This document shows, piece after piece, positions 1 to 11,187 of a stretch of DNA of 64,000 nt; the stretch's first letter is position 1, and each line of letters starts with the position of its first letter. This stretch comes from Muscardinus avellanarius. Taxonomy: Eukaryota; Chordata; Mammalia; Rodentia; Gliridae. The stretch spans positions 72,441,002 to 72,505,001 of the forward strand of contig OY726572.1 in NCBI GenBank assembly GCA_963383645.1, read 5' to 3'. The notes under the pieces are model-generated. The model was not told the DNA's origin and searched no databases. It saw only the letters and a program-made list of their open reading frames with translations. The position numbers and the translations under genes were made by a program.

Positions 1-352
1 GCCATGACTTGAGCAGAGACTATTCCTGTTACTGATATCATGTAATTACAATTAATAAGAATACAACCAACCTATACCATAACATGTAAATTGTTATTCA
101 AAAGCTGACTTTTTGAGCTTTTACCAGTATTCAGAGTATAAGAACAGTAAATCTATAGATATTAAAAATACCTGGAATAGAAAGCCATATAGAGAAGTAA
201 ATTGATAAATTGATGGTATAGTAATTGGTAAAATTATTTCCCACTTGGGTCTTCTGGTTTTCTATTCTTGCTTCTGATTTTCCTATATTTACAATATTTG
301 TTAACTTTATTGCAAAAATACTTACTGGTATACTGATTACCTAAACTGATGC

Positions 353-570
353 TAGGTGTGGTGGTACACACTTGTAATCCCAACATTCAGGAGGCTGAGA
401 CAGGAGGATCATAGTTCACAGACAGCCTCAGCTACTGAGTGAGGCCCTCCAAAACTCATTGAGATCCTGTTTCAAAATAAAAAATAAAATAAAAAGAAGG
501 GCGAGGGGGTAACTTGGAGGTCAAATGTCCCTGGGTTCCATCCCCAGACCCACAAAAAAAAAATAAATTT
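353..570 (+). mobile_element. Dimeric SINE (7SL/B1 + tRNA/ID), type II
   Basis: The left half reads as a B1-like monomer (gtggtggtacacacttgtaatccc, then ggaggctgagacaggaggatc). An A-rich linker follows, then an ID-like right half ending in gggttccatccccag and an A tail. The linker region carries the type II signature gcagcctcagctac...gaggccct. It is moderately diverged. This family makes short Pol III transcripts that depend on L1 enzymes. Confidence 0.85.
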
Positions 571-764
571 ACCTAATTGCTTTTTCCTCAAGAAATAACC
601 ATTCATTATATTAGTGCAGTTATTGTTTACAAATTAAAAACCTAAAAGTAACTCTTTAAACATGATAAGCCAGCTTTTGCTGCAGTGATGATCCATACAT
701 CTCACAGATTACAACACATACATATTTTTCAATCCTGAAACTTTAAGTTGGTTATAATTTTTTT

Positions 765-957
765 GCAGGGGTATTGGCCTGTGCTTGTAACTTCAGTACT
801 TAGGAGGCTGAGACAGGAGAATCACAAGTTTGCAGCCAGCCTCAGCTGTGTAGTACAGCCCTCTGCAACTTAGTGAAACCCTGTTTCAAAGTATAGAAGG
901 AAAAATAGGGCCAGAGATGTAACTCAAGAGGCAGAATGCCCCTGGGTTTCATTCCTA

Positions 958-958
<1 letters not shown>
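765..958 (+). mobile_element. Dimeric SINE, type II, diverged
   Basis: This copy has the same order of parts as the other type II copies: cttgtaacttcagtacttaggaggctgagacaggag, a cagcctcagctg segment, ctgtttcaaagta, and an ID-like tail with gaatgcccctgggtttcatt. Its 3' tail has grown into the adjoining AAT microsatellite. Confidence 0.8.

Positions 959-1004
<46 letters not shown>
959..1004. repeat. (AAT)n microsatellite
   Basis: About 15 uninterrupted AAT/ATA triplets lie directly after a SINE right half, so the tract probably grew from the SINE tail. The poly-Asn and poly-Leu open frames here are artefacts of the triplet repeat. Confidence 0.95.
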
Positions 1005-1005
<1 letters not shown>

Positions 1006-1017
1006 TAAATATAAAGA

Positions 1018-1117
1018 ACCTCACTCAGTATCTGAGGCTGGCTTCGAACCTGTGCGATACTCCTGTCTCAGCCTCCCAAGTGCTGCGATTACAAGCATGG
1101 CCTACCATGCCTGGCTC
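1018..1117 (-). mobile_element. SINE left half (B1-like), reverse
   Basis: The reverse complement gives the B1-type left monomer: a segment ending in agccaggcatggtaggcc, followed by cttgtaatc and the gaggctgagacagg block. The ID half is absent, so this is either 3'-truncated or an isolated left monomer. Confidence 0.75.
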
Positions 1118-1249
1118 TAATTATTTAAAATTTTGTCTTCTTTATGTCTCTGTACTTTCTCCCCGAAACCCCCATACTTCACTTCATTGGAGAATCTGCT
1201 TTTCTGTCTGAGGTTACTCTGGTTTAATAATTTCTATCAAACTTCCACA

Positions 1250-1490
1250 TATGACAAAAAACATACAACTATTTGCTTTATGAAACTGGCTGATCTCACT
1301 TAGCATAATATGCTCAAGTTCCATTCATTTTTCTGCAAATGACATTATTTTGTTCTTCTTTATGGCTGAGTAAAATTCCATTGTGTGTATATACCATAGT
1401 TTTATGATGCATTCAATTTATAAGGCACTTAATTATTCTACACTGGGATTTACTCTTTCAAATATGGAGTATAATCATAATAATGTTTTC
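1250..1490 (-). mobile_element. L1 fragment (end of ORF2 / start of 3' UTR), reverse
   Basis: The plus strand carries the reverse of typical L1 ORF2-end text: ctgatctcacttagcataat, attcatttttctgcaaatgac, tatggctgagtaaaattcc. These match the L1 segments read forward at about 10.4 kb and 59.9 kb. No open frame is left. Confidence 0.8.
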
Positions 1491-1499
1491 ATTTCCTAA

Positions 1500-1990
1500 T
1501 TAAAAGGAGTTTTAAAAGACGTTATTTTAAAAAATTGATAATATACAAAAAACAAAACACGCCAAATATTTACACTTTGAATTGGATCACAAACAATAAA
1601 AAATAAGTTGAAAGATGTCAATATATAAGGTAAAATAAAAAATGAACAGACTAAATATGTAACATTTGGCATGTAGTATATTAGTGGGAAACACATATAA
1701 ATGAGATATATTCTTTTATCTTCCAAAAAGCACAGTATTTTTTGGTGTGTGTGTTTCATTTATTTTATTTATAGTAACAAACTAGTGAAAATTCAGTATC
1801 ATACTGAGTTAGACTCAAAGGCTTTAGAACTATATGAAGTGTTTGATAGTTAATTGAAGAAATAAGATTTCACCAGAACTAAATTTTTCTTCGGGAGGCT
1901 AACTCATCAATTAAAGCTATGTTTTATGACCTTTGTTTTTCACCTTCCTTATAAGAACGTGGCAGTATGAACAAGTATGTCTTTATTCCA
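1500..1990. other. AT-rich stretch with no recognised feature
   Basis: I see no repeat family, exon-like frame or RNA gene here. The 87-codon reverse frame is low-complexity and lacks any recognisable motif. Confidence 0.5.
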
Positions 1991-2194
1991 CTTTTTTTTT
2001 TTTTTTTTGTGTGTGTGTGTGGTGGTACTTGGGTTGCTGGAACCTCTTCTACCTCCAGGCTACACTCCCAGACCTGTTTTATTTTTGGAAACAAGGTCTC
2101 TAAAGCCAACGCGGCTGGCTTCGAACCTGTGCTATCCTCCTGTCTCCGCCTCCCAAGCGCGGGGATTACAAGCGTGTGCCACCACGCTCGGCTA
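1991..2194 (-). mobile_element. Dimeric SINE, type I, reverse
   Basis: It begins with the poly-T/GT tail, then ggtggtacttgggttgctgg (the type I right-half end), ggctacactcccagacctg, ttttggaaacaaggtctc, and the left half in reverse (ggcttcgaacctgtgc, tcctgtctccgcctccc, ttacaagcgtgtgccaccac). CpG sites are still present, which suggests a fairly young copy. Confidence 0.9.
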
Positions 2195-2309
2195 AACTTA
2201 TTTTTAACAAAATATAAGCTTACCATCTCGGGGCAACAGTATTCATGATGTTTATAGTCTGAAGCACCATGGGCAAGCTGAAGAACCTTGAGATTTCTTA
2301 TCAATCTTC

Positions 2310-2580
2310 TTTTAAATTTTTTATTGGTGCACTGTAGTCATATATCTTCATGGGGTGCAAGATAGTAGAGGCATACAAGCACACATCCTTCATTTAGCTT
2401 TTCCCCAATTCCCTCCCCACTCCCTCCTTCATATGTTTGGCTTACTGATTGACTTTGATATATTTGTGAATGTACATCATGTACATTTGGGACTTTCCCT
2501 CTTCCCTCCTCCCATTCTCCTCAGGTCACATTATTTGTTCATCTATGGTTTCTTCTTCCTTGTCTAATTCTTGATACCAT
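2310..2580 (-). mobile_element. L1 3' UTR fragment, reverse
   Basis: The stretch starts ttaaattttttattggtgcactgtag and contains gtgaatgtacatcatgtaca and pyrimidine-rich blocks. The same order appears in the L1 3' UTR at 27.28-27.6 kb. The pyrimidine tract is the complement of the polypurine block usual in L1 3' UTRs. Confidence 0.7.
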
Positions 2581-2765
2581 TTTTATCAGGTGACAAAAAA
2601 ATCAATCTGATTTAACAGAGGAGAGAAAAATTATTTAGCTAAGACAATAAAGGTATCTAAATATTAAGAGTGAAGTTGGATCTTAGGGACAGGATTAGGG
2701 CTGGGATGCTACCGGCATTCTTCCTATCTAAATATGAGCCAATTCTTGTTGTGGTGGTGGTGTTT

Positions 2766-2788
2766 TATATGTGTGTGTGTGTGTGTAT
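2766..2788. repeat. (TG)n microsatellite
   Basis: A short TG run follows a GTG-rich stretch. Confidence 0.85.
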
Positions 2789-2888
2789 GTTTTACCTATC
2801 TCACATCTTCACACCCTCACTATCAAATAGAAAGACTCGCTTCCTTCTCTTTTATTCCAATATAAAAATTTATAGGACAGGATTTTAT

Positions 2889-2893
2889 TTACT

Positions 2894-2928
<35 letters not shown>

Positions 2929-3110
2929 TTGGTGGTACTGGGGTTCCTGGAAACCCTTATACCTCCCGGTTACACTCCCAGACCTATTTTATATTTTTTA
3001 TTTGGAAACAGGGTATCTTAAGCCAGAGAGGCTGGCTTCCAACCTTCACTATCCTCTTGTCTCTGCCTCCCAAGCGCTGGGATTATAAATGTGCACCACC
3101 ACACCCGGCA
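2889..3110 (-). mobile_element. Dimeric SINE, type I, reverse, with (TTTA)n tail
   Basis: A TTTA tetranucleotide tract (about 2889-2930) is the reversed tail. It is followed by ggtggtactggggttcctgg, gttacactcccagacctatt, tttggaaacagggtatctta, then the reversed left half ending accaccacacccggc. The flanks share taggacaggattttaattga-like text (ataggacaggattttat before, ataggacaggattttaa after), which is a target-site duplication. Confidence 0.92.
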
Positions 3111-4039
3111 TAGGACAGGATTTTAATTGATATGGAGGTGAAGGTGTTAATGTACCTACCTCACCTCATGGTGGAAACAGAAAGAATAACAGAGTTCAAA
3201 TTAGAACATTAAGATATGCAATCAGATTATAGATCGATCAATAGATATATCAAATACAATATTTAACAAATCACCTCTCTATTTTATATCTCCTTTAAGC
3301 CTTAATTATTTGGTTTAAAAAAAGTATTAGAAATGATGAGATTGAGTCTCAGAAGTCTTACCCGGCTTACAAAGTTAACCCACATAGTAAATACCAGAGC
3401 TTTAAGTAGAATTAAGGTTTTCAGACCTTAAGACACATATTCTCTCTTCATTTCACATTTGTTGCTTCTATTACATATGTAAACTTTCATGACTATTCAC
3501 TCTCACGAATTCACGAATCTTTTAATATACTCAGCTTAATACTCAGCATGAAAAGGGATACTGTTCAGTGAGAAACAGTTACTTGAGCTGAATGAGGGAA
3601 GTTTGTAAAATGTCTTCTTACTGCTTCTAACCACCAATTCTTTCTTCTGTATTCCAATAAGTGCTTTCTAAATGCTGAATTCCAGTGTATTTAGAGTGGA
3701 TATCTTCTCTCAGGAGATTTAAAATAGAGAATATTTGTCTCAGTGTAAACAGAAGAAATTATTTCTGGGAATAAGCTAAAGACATTGTCTTTGACAAAGT
3801 AGATATACAGGGTATTTATTTCCTTTATTTAGTATATAAAATCTCATGTTTATGATTATTTATGTCTAGAATTATTACTAAGAGCTTTGGTTGCAAAGGA
3901 TTAATTGGAACATCAATGGACACATGAGTTCTGGAAGAAATCAAATGCCATCCAATTTCCCCCATTTAGCCTTTTTAAGTAGTCTTTCCAATTACAATGA
4001 CCAAAACACATGCCTTAAAGAACTCAGACAAGAAAATAT
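3111..4039. other. Unique-looking AT-rich DNA
   Basis: I recognise no repeat family, exon or RNA in this stretch. The 84-codon frame beginning at 3891 runs into the reverse LTR that follows and shows no protein motif. Confidence 0.5.
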
Positions 4040-4400
4040 TGTTTTGTCATATTGTTTCCAAGAGCTTCAGTCCATGTCATCTGGCTTCAAAGACAGAAAC
4101 ATCATGGCAGAAGGACATGATGGAGAAATGCTGGACAGCCAATAATTGCCAAGAAACAGAGGAGGGAGGAAAGGATGGATGAAGAATAGTTGAGGTTAAT
4201 GTAAACCCTCCCAGGGCATGTCATCAGTGATCTGCTTCTTCTGGCCAGGTCTCAACTCTCAACAGCCCATGCAATTATCAGTCCATGCTTTCAACACAAG
4301 GCTTTGGAAAACCTCCAGATCTATTCCGTAACAATCTCTTTACTAATATAGCCTTTTATAAGATCCAATTTGAACATATTTAGGGTTATATTATCACAAA
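4040..4400 (-). mobile_element. MaLR-type LTR fragment, reverse, decayed
   Basis: Phrases such as ttccaagagcttcagtccatg, aacatcatggcagaaggacatgatgga and cttctggccaggtct follow the reversed order of a THE1/MST/MLT1-type (ERVL-MaLR) LTR. The same order is better preserved at 52.8-53.5 kb. The 3' edge is uncertain. Confidence 0.5.
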
Positions 4401-4960
4401 GACATAGAAAGGACATGTAATAATTCAATACCAATGGGGGTCTGGATTTGGGGCTTTTTCCTTCTCAATACTTCCCCCTTCATTCCATTTACCCCTATAG
4501 CCTTTTCCTCTCCTTTCACAATTTTCCACATATACATAATAGTCTTTTTAATATTAATAATCATCCAAAATGTAGAGTTCAATGAGTGGTTCAACATACA
4601 TATAATTTATGAATAAAAGTAACTAAGCCAAATGTTTATCAAGCATTTATTGTATGTCATGATTTGCAACAGGCACTGAAGATAAGTAATAAGATAGTGG
4701 AGGAGAACTGTGTAAAAGCAAATAAAAGGTCCACAAAAGTGGGTGAAATTTGCTGAATTTAGATTTACACTCTATTTTATGAAGGACAAAAGATATGTTT
4801 TGAAACCAAAGTTAAATGTTGAATATTTTTCAAGGTTAAAAATAATTGTTTTAATTTCAGGTAATAAAAACCCCATTTGCTAATTGTAAATTTAGCTTTT
4901 AAAGTGGTTGGTAAAAAGTATAATTTATGATTTATAAATCTTGTAACATTAATATTTATA
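4401..4960. other. AT-rich stretch with no recognised feature
   Basis: This is low-GC DNA without a recognised repeat, exon or RNA. The short frames here have no motifs. Confidence 0.45.
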
Positions 4961-4961
4961 T

Positions 4962-5345
4962 TGGTCTCCCATTGCTGATTTAACAAATTATTAGAAAATT
5001 AGTGGATAAAATGACAGAGATTTATTGTCTTATAGTTCCGAGGGTCAGAAAACCAAATCTGTCTCACAAGGATAAATTCAAGGTGTTGCTTGGCAGGGCT
5101 GTGGGTCTCCTGCAAACACTAGTAAGGATCTCTTTCCTGGCTTTCTCCAGTTTCTAGACTCTAGCAATATGTATTGACTCATGCCCATTTTTTAAATGCA
5201 AGCAATGTTAACTCATAGATCTCTGCCTAAATCATCAGATCTCGGGTTCTATTTTTCCTACCTCCCTGTCTTACTTATAAGGAACCCTTTAACTGATTTG
5301 TTTATTGAGATATTATATGATGATTTCACCATCTCCTTATTTAAT
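4962..5345. mobile_element. Ancient mammalian interspersed repeat, family not certain
   Basis: The text taacaaattattagaaaattagtgg...tttattgtcttatagttccgagggtcagaa...tcaaggtgttgcttggcagggct follows a widespread old mammalian repeat (consensus memory: aacaaattaccacaaacttagtggc... ttctggaggtcagaa). I cannot assign the family name with confidence. It abuts the MLT1-like LTR that follows. Confidence 0.55.
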
Positions 5346-5394
5346 CACACAACTGCAAAGTCACTTTGACTTTGTAAAGTAATTTTTATGACTT

Positions 5395-5785
5395 GGACAT
5401 GATTTGAGTGTATATACCAAAGCTCCTAAGTTGAAATTTCATCCTCATTGTGAGGTATGAAGTGGGTGGAAACTTAATACAACTATTATGTTCAGAGGCA
5501 AGGTTTTGGGGAAGTTATTGGGATTATATAAGGTCACCAGGGTGGAACTCCCAAGATGAACAATGGTAGATTTATAAGAGGAGTAGAAACTAGAAGACAC
5601 ACAGGTGCTTCTGTCTCTTGCCATGTGATGCTCTGTAATATCTCATAATTCTGCCAAAAGAAGCCATCCCCTTGGCCTTGGACCTCCAGAATTGTGAGCC
5701 AAAATAAAGCTATTTTCTTCATTACTTAACCCAGTCTGTGGTATTGCTATAGTACTGGCAACAGAAAATAGACTAATACAGTGGC
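5395..5785 (+). mobile_element. MLT1-type (MaLR) LTR, forward
   Basis: The order is ttgagtgtatataccaaagctcc, aagttgaaatttcatcctcattgtgagg, ggttttggggaagttattgg, ccatgtgatgctctg, then cagaattgtgagccaaaataaa and ccagtctgtggtattgctatag...cagaaaatagactaataca. This is the canonical 5'-to-3' course of a MaLR LTR, including its AATAAA signal. It is old and inactive. Confidence 0.8.
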
Positions 5786-5789
5786 ATAT

Positions 5790-6264
5790 CCACAAATTTG
5801 GAAAATTGAGACATGCATCTTTGAGAGGCCATTTTTCTGCCTACTACAAAATGTTATGTCATTTTCCATGATTATTTAAAATGTACTTCACAAATCTTTA
5901 TTGATAACATAGAAACTTACATTTCAGAAGGATCAGGTCTAGTGTTCAAATAATGTGGAAACAATAGACCCTTATTTTTGTTCATTGAATGGGAGTAAAA
6001 CACAGACACACAATCTGTTGCTTTGCTCTAAAACAGAGTAAAGGTAAATTTAACCTTAATGGAAAGCTTCAAAGTTTCAAGTCAGACTAGTGTGTCCACC
6101 AAATTCCTTAGCTGCTGTATTATAACTGTGTACCACTTTTCAACCTGTCACAATGAACACAGAGAAGCTGTATTATGGAACTATAAATACATTGGTGCTT
6201 CTCAAAGTGTAGTCTCTTTACCAGCATCATCACTTTCAACTGAGAACTTGTTATAAAAGCAAGA
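5790..6264. other. AT-rich stretch with no recognised feature
   Basis: I see no repeat, exon or RNA gene. Confidence 0.45.
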
Positions 6265-7275
6265 TCTTACTGGCACAAAGACAGACACATAGACCATGAA
6301 GCAGAATAGAAGGTACAGAAACAAATCCTCACGCTTATATCAGTTGATTTTTCACAAAGGTGCCAAAACATAATCCCTGAAGGAATGATAGCCTTTTCAA
6401 CAAAGGATTCTGGGAATACTGGTTATATATTTACAGAAGAAGGGAATTAAACCTCAACTTCTCATCCGGCGCAAGATTCAACTCAAGATGGATAAGAGAC
6501 CTAGAAAATATACCAAAGACTCTATACTTACTCTAAGAAGGCATAGGACCAATGCTTCAACATATAGACAGTGATAGAAATTTATTCAAAATGACCCCCA
6601 AATCTTGGGAAATTGATAATGACAGTTAATAAGTGGGATAACATTAAATTGAAAAGCCTTCCTACAGCAAAAGAAATCATCAGGTATCAAAACAGAGAGC
6701 CTCCAAAATGGGAGAAAATCTTTGTCTGCTCTTTCTGTGGTAGAGAACTTTTCTACAAAAAGAACTTTAAAAACTTAACATTAGAAAATTGTAACTCGAT
6801 CCAAAAATAAGCAACCGAACTGAAAAGATACCCTACAAAATAACACATACAAATGGCCAATAAATATATATTTAAAGACTGTTCATCATTAGCAATCAAG
6901 AAAATATATATCAAAACTACACCACTGAGATTCCATCTAACTCATATTTGAATGTCAATCATCAAGAAAATGAAAAACAACAAATATTAACCATAATATG
7001 AAGAAATAGGAACTCTAATAAATTGTTGGTGAGACTGTTAACTGGTGTAGTTGCTATGGAGACAAGTGTGAGATTTCTCAGAAGACTGGGAATGGAATCA
7101 CCATATCACTTAGAATCATATTCCTGGACATATTTTTGAAGATACTAAAATCAGAATATTATAGTGATATATGACCATCCTTATTGTTAGCAGCACAATT
7201 CACAAGAGCTAAATTATAGGACCATCCTAGGTATCTGTCAATAGTTGAAAAGATTACAAAACTGTTGTATGTGTG

Positions 7276-7277
<2 letters not shown>

Positions 7278-7337
<60 letters not shown>
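7278..7337. repeat. (CA)n(TA)n compound microsatellite
   Basis: A CA run is followed directly by an AT run, inside the L1 at the place where the ORF2 text changes from ttgtatgtgtgtat to agaattatattcag. Confidence 0.9.
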
Positions 7338-7341
<4 letters not shown>

Positions 7342-7521
7342 TATATTCAGTCCTAAAAGAAAAAATTATGTCACTTGCATAGAAATAAATGAAAACATTA
7401 AATATTATGGTAAGTGGTATTAGCTAGTATCATAAAGTGAAGGGTCATATGCTTTCTCGCAAATGTAGAAGCTAGAGAGAGATTTGGAAAAATAAATTTC
7501 AGATAAATAAGGAGGGACATT

Positions 7522-7738
7522 GCCGGGCGTAGTGGTGCACACTTGTAATCCCCGCGCTTGGGAGGCGGAGACAGGAAGATCATGCAGGTTCAAAGCCAGC
7601 CTCGCTGGCTTAAGAGACCCTGTTTCCAAATAAAAATATAAAATAGGTCTGGGAGTGTAGCCTGGAAGTAGAAGGGTTACATCCCCAGTACCACCAAAAA
7701 AATTAAATAAATAAAATAATAAAATAAAATAAAATAAG
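7522..7738 (+). mobile_element. Dimeric SINE, type I, inserted in L1
   Basis: A full left half (gccgggcgtagtggtgcacacttgtaatcc), the ttcaaagccagcctcgctggcttaag hairpin region and the type I right half (aggtctgggagtgtagcc) are present, ending in an A/ATAA-rich tail. The text aataaggaggga occurs just before the insertion and again just after it, which is a target-site duplication inside the older L1. Confidence 0.92.
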
Positions 7739-8164
7739 GAGGGAATCAACAGAATAAGGAAAAGGAATTGGGGGGAGGGAGGGGAAAGTAAAAGAAAGAC
7801 TTAATGAAGAAAACAGTTCAAATAATGCTATGTACATGTGTGAAATTATCAATACCAAACTCAGAAATATATAGAGAGGGGAAGAAGTAGAGTGGGATCC
7901 AGAGATCCAGAGAAAACACACAAAGAATATATGCTTAAATGTTTTCATCACCCTGAACCTCATTATGATGTATAATCATTAGTATACCAATAAAAGTTTA
8001 TTTAAAATTTACTGTGGAAATAAATTCATGTGAAAAAATTATGAATTAATTTAATACTTTTAATGAATAACAACTACACAATTATTCGATTATTGTTTAA
8101 AACACAAAACATTTTAAATTTTAAAAATACTAAAACATTACAGTATTTTAACTTTAAGTCTTTA

Positions 8165-8400
8165 GGAAAGATACTATGGAGTGGAATAGCTGGGTCATAC
8201 AGTGGTTCTACTTCGAGGTTTTTGAGGAATCTCCATATTACTCTCCATAGTGGTTATACAAATTTACAGTCCCACTTACAGTATGCGCATGTTTCTTTTG
8301 TTCCCACACCCATGCCAGCATTTATTATTTTATTTTCCTTGACTATTGCCATTCTAATTACATTTAGAATGAGATAGTGAATGAATGTATGCATAACTAT
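8165..8400 (-). mobile_element. L1 ORF2 fragment, reverse
   Basis: The reversed ORF2-end text is visible: agtggaatagctgggtcatacagtgg, tttgaggaatctccatatta, gtggttatacaaatttacagtcccac, gactattgccattctaatta. It is decayed and non-coding. Confidence 0.8.
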
Positions 8401-8579
8401 CTAGAGAGTGGGTAAATATGTCTGTCATATGTTCAATAGTTTCTATATATTTAAGATATTTAAAATTAAAATGCAAATTTTTAATAAGATAGCTATATAT
8501 TTATCTATAAAATAATTATATATGCATATATATATTAACATTGAGACACTCATTCAACTTTTGCTTTTCAATTTCAGAA

Positions 8580-8717
8580 CAGCAAAGATGTTTATTTTTT
8601 ATCATTTTTAAAAAGAAATTTATTAAAAAGTTAGGAATACAGAAGATAGTTAAAGCCACATGCCAATGGCATGGTGGCGGTGGTCGAGCCAATTCACCAC
8701 CCCAGCAAAGATGTTTA
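8580..8717 (-). mobile_element. Small retroposed insert (LTR-transcript-like) with 15-bp target duplication
   Basis: The 15-mer cagcaaagatgttta occurs at 8580-8594 and again at 8703-8717, enclosing 108 bp. Read in reverse, the insert ends in ttaataaatttctttttaaa followed by an A-rich tail. The text before the AATAAA (ctatcttctgtattcctaac) resembles the ERV LTR R region at 29.2 kb (ctgtcttttgtatttctatc, then tttttaataaacttcttt). The simplest reading is an L1-mediated copy of the 3' end of an LTR-terminated transcript. Confidence 0.6.
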
Positions 8718-8773
8718 AAATCCATCTCAGGTCAAAAACTGACAAAGCCAAAATGATAAAAAAAAAAAAAAAA

Positions 8774-8972
8774 TTAGCCGGTATGGTGATGCATGCTTAT
8801 ATTTCCAGCATTTAGGAGGATCACAGTTTGCCCACAGCCTGGGCTACATAAGGAGGTCCTTTGCAAGTAAGTGAGACCCTGTTTCAAAATAAAAATAAAA
8901 ATACAAAATATGACTTGGGAGTGTAGCTCAGAGGTAGAATGCCCCTGTGTTCCATTTCTAATACTGAAAAAA
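8774..8972 (+). mobile_element. Dimeric SINE, type II, diverged
   Basis: The order is gccggtatggtgatgcatgcttat, an internally shortened left half, gtgagaccctgtttcaaaataaa and the ID half gtgtagctcagaggtagaatgcccctg. It lies directly after a 15-base A run. Confidence 0.82.
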
Positions 8973-9534
8973 TTTAATATATAACCTGAGTCTTTATAAG
9001 GAAAAAGAGACACAATGTCTTCAATAAATGTGTTCCAAAACACACACAAAGCAATATATAAAAATGACAAGAAATTTGTGTTTTGGTTTTTCATTTCATC
9101 AAAATATTGACTTAAGAGTCAGATATACAAGAAATAATTTTTTAGGTTTACTACTTACTAGTATCATATCTTCTTTAGTGCTACTTTATGTCCAAACTTC
9201 TATTTCCTTATATATAAAGTAGAAATACTAATACTTATGTCATTTTATGAAATATATATGAGAAAAGTATAAAAATCAATTAACCCAGTCAGTCATTGAA
9301 ATTCTCAATATGGTAACTATGATTAATATATAGTTTAAATATTAACTGATAAAAATATTAAGGATATTAATTATACTCTTACCTTGATAAAAGAAAATAC
9401 ATCCCATAGCCTTTCTGATTTCCTGAAAAGATCCATTTCCTAATTTCTTATACCACCAGATATAATGAAGCCTCTTGGACATTTAATTAAGACTTCCCAA
9501 TATCTCTGTTATTATTGAAGAAAAATACAGCTTC

Positions 9535-9730
9535 TGTTAAGATGAAGTATTCAGAACACACATCATCAATGAAGTTCTGAATAGGGGGACCTCCTGGGTC
9601 TCTGAAGACAGTGCCATCAGCGGCCTAAGTGGAGTAGCCTCATCATTGCATTAGAAGCTTTTATCAAACATGAAAGGCTCTTATTAAACAGCTATAATAA
9701 AGAGCTCATTAGCTGTGGGGATGGTCTTTG
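9535..9730. promoter_or_regulatory. Candidate conserved non-coding element
   Basis: This segment has higher sequence complexity and GC than its surroundings and matches no repeat family I recognise. It contains gggggacctcctgggtctctg and an AT-rich homeodomain-site-like part (gctcttattaaacagctata, ataaagagctcattagctg) with TAAT/ATTA cores and an inverted repeat of gagct/agctc. The reading as an enhancer-like element is an inference from texture alone. Confidence 0.25.
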
Positions 9731-10144
9731 TGTGTTTGTGTATGTCCTTAACTATGTGAATGAATGAGATCATACTCAATAATTTTTAGAGAATAGTTAA
9801 CTCTCGTTTTTATGTGTATGGACAGTCACTTCTTTGGTCTTAATTTAGGTTGGATTAATAAAATTCATTTACCTCTCAATCTTCAAGTTTAAAACTGTTC
9901 CTAAAACTTCTCTATTTTATTGGCTGATGATTAAATGATCTTTTTGACTTATGAATCTGCAAATATATACAACTTCTCAATTCAACAAAGCACATTTGTT
10001 TTGAGAAAGGACCAAATCCTGAGAAGTCATGGTTGGGTACCTTATCATGTCTCTTACTTGTATTCCATACTTGTACCTAAATATATGCTCATGTATAAGT
10101 TCTTCCATTTTTCTTTTTGTTTTTGATTAACAGTTTTGATATTG

Positions 10145-10680
10145 TTCTCTATTGCCTTTTATGATAACATGCAGAATGGGAATGAACCTACCATATGATA
10201 TAGTAATACTACTTCTGGGTATCTACCCAAAAGAATGGAAACCAACCTATCAAACTAATGCATGCATATTTATGTTAATTGCTGCACAATTCATAATTGC
10301 CAAACTATGGAAACAGCCAAGATGTCCATCAACAGATGAATGGATTACAAAACTGAGATATGTACACCATATTATTTTATTCAGCCATAAAGAAAAGCAA
10401 TATTATGTCATTTGCAGGGAAATGGATGGAACCAGAGAATATGCTGTTAAGGGAGATTAGTCAGCCACAAAAATAATCATATGTTCTTCCTAATATCCAG
10501 AAGCTAGGAAGAAAAAGGGTCATAGAAGAAACTTTAGATGAAGAAGGAAAAACCATAGAAGAGCAAATAAAGTTACCTAATGAGGAATATGAGAGAGGGA
10601 AACTCCTGAATGTACAGGATATACACTCACAAATACATCAAAGTCTGACACTTGGATCTCATAATCTTAAGGGTTGATGA
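10145..10680 (+). mobile_element. L1 3' end (ORF2 C-terminus and 3' UTR), decayed
   Basis: The forward text ggaatgaacctaccatatgatatag, ttctgggtatctacccaaaagaatgg, gctgcacaattcataattgccaaactatgg and catcaacagatgaatggatt gives the usual ORF2 C-terminal residues (AAQFIIAKLW, STDEWI). One frame stays open for 102 codons (10152-10460). Frameshifts separate it from any upstream ORF2. The copy is 5'-truncated and has no target duplication that I can define. Confidence 0.85.
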
Positions 10681-11142
10681 AGGGCAAATGTCAGTCTTCT
10701 GTGGCTTCTACAAAGCTCACAAGGGATAAGTCCCCGCCTAGCTAGGGATCAGAAGTCTCATCCTAACCGACCTAAAGGAGACAGAGAAACTGGCCTCAGT
10801 CATTGAGTTTGGTGTTTTACAGTCAGGTCAGAAGCTAACATCACTGAATGACATAGCCCCAGGAACATTAGGATGAGCAGGTTGCTTTTTCTATGTGCTT
10901 GAAGCTTTTGTTGTGCTCCGTGTGCCAAGTCAGCCATCAGAGTAGCTGAGTTGTTATCTATAAACCTGGTTATTTGGCCCACAAAGGCATTCTTCTGCCT
11001 TTAGACGGTACTGCAATTGCGGAGGTAATCTGCCTTAATAAACTGACATGTTGATGCATTGTGAAATAACCCAGATATATATTTACCCCGAACCATCCAC
11101 CAATTAGCACTTTAAACTGAAAGCCAGGTAGCCAGACTATTT

Positions 11143-11187
<45 letters not shown>

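Larger units (their letters stand above)
6265..8010 (+). mobile_element. L1 3' half (ORF2 C-terminal region and 3' UTR), decayed, interrupted by a SINE
   Basis: Phrases in order are actggcacaaagacagacacatagacc, cttttcaacaaaggattctggg, atggataagagacctagaaaatatacc, agagcctccaaaatgggagaaaatc, aaatggccaataaatatat, ttgttggtgagactgttaactgg, aattatattcagtcctaa and a G-rich 3' UTR ending accaataaaagttt. Many stops and indels break the reading frame. The copy spans the last part of reverse transcriptase/ORF2 and lacks all 5' parts. A type I SINE and a CA/TA microsatellite sit inside it. Confidence 0.8.

Noticed and set aside
842..1211. Poly-Leu and poly-Asn open frames
   Set aside because: They are translations of the AAT microsatellite and SINE parts.
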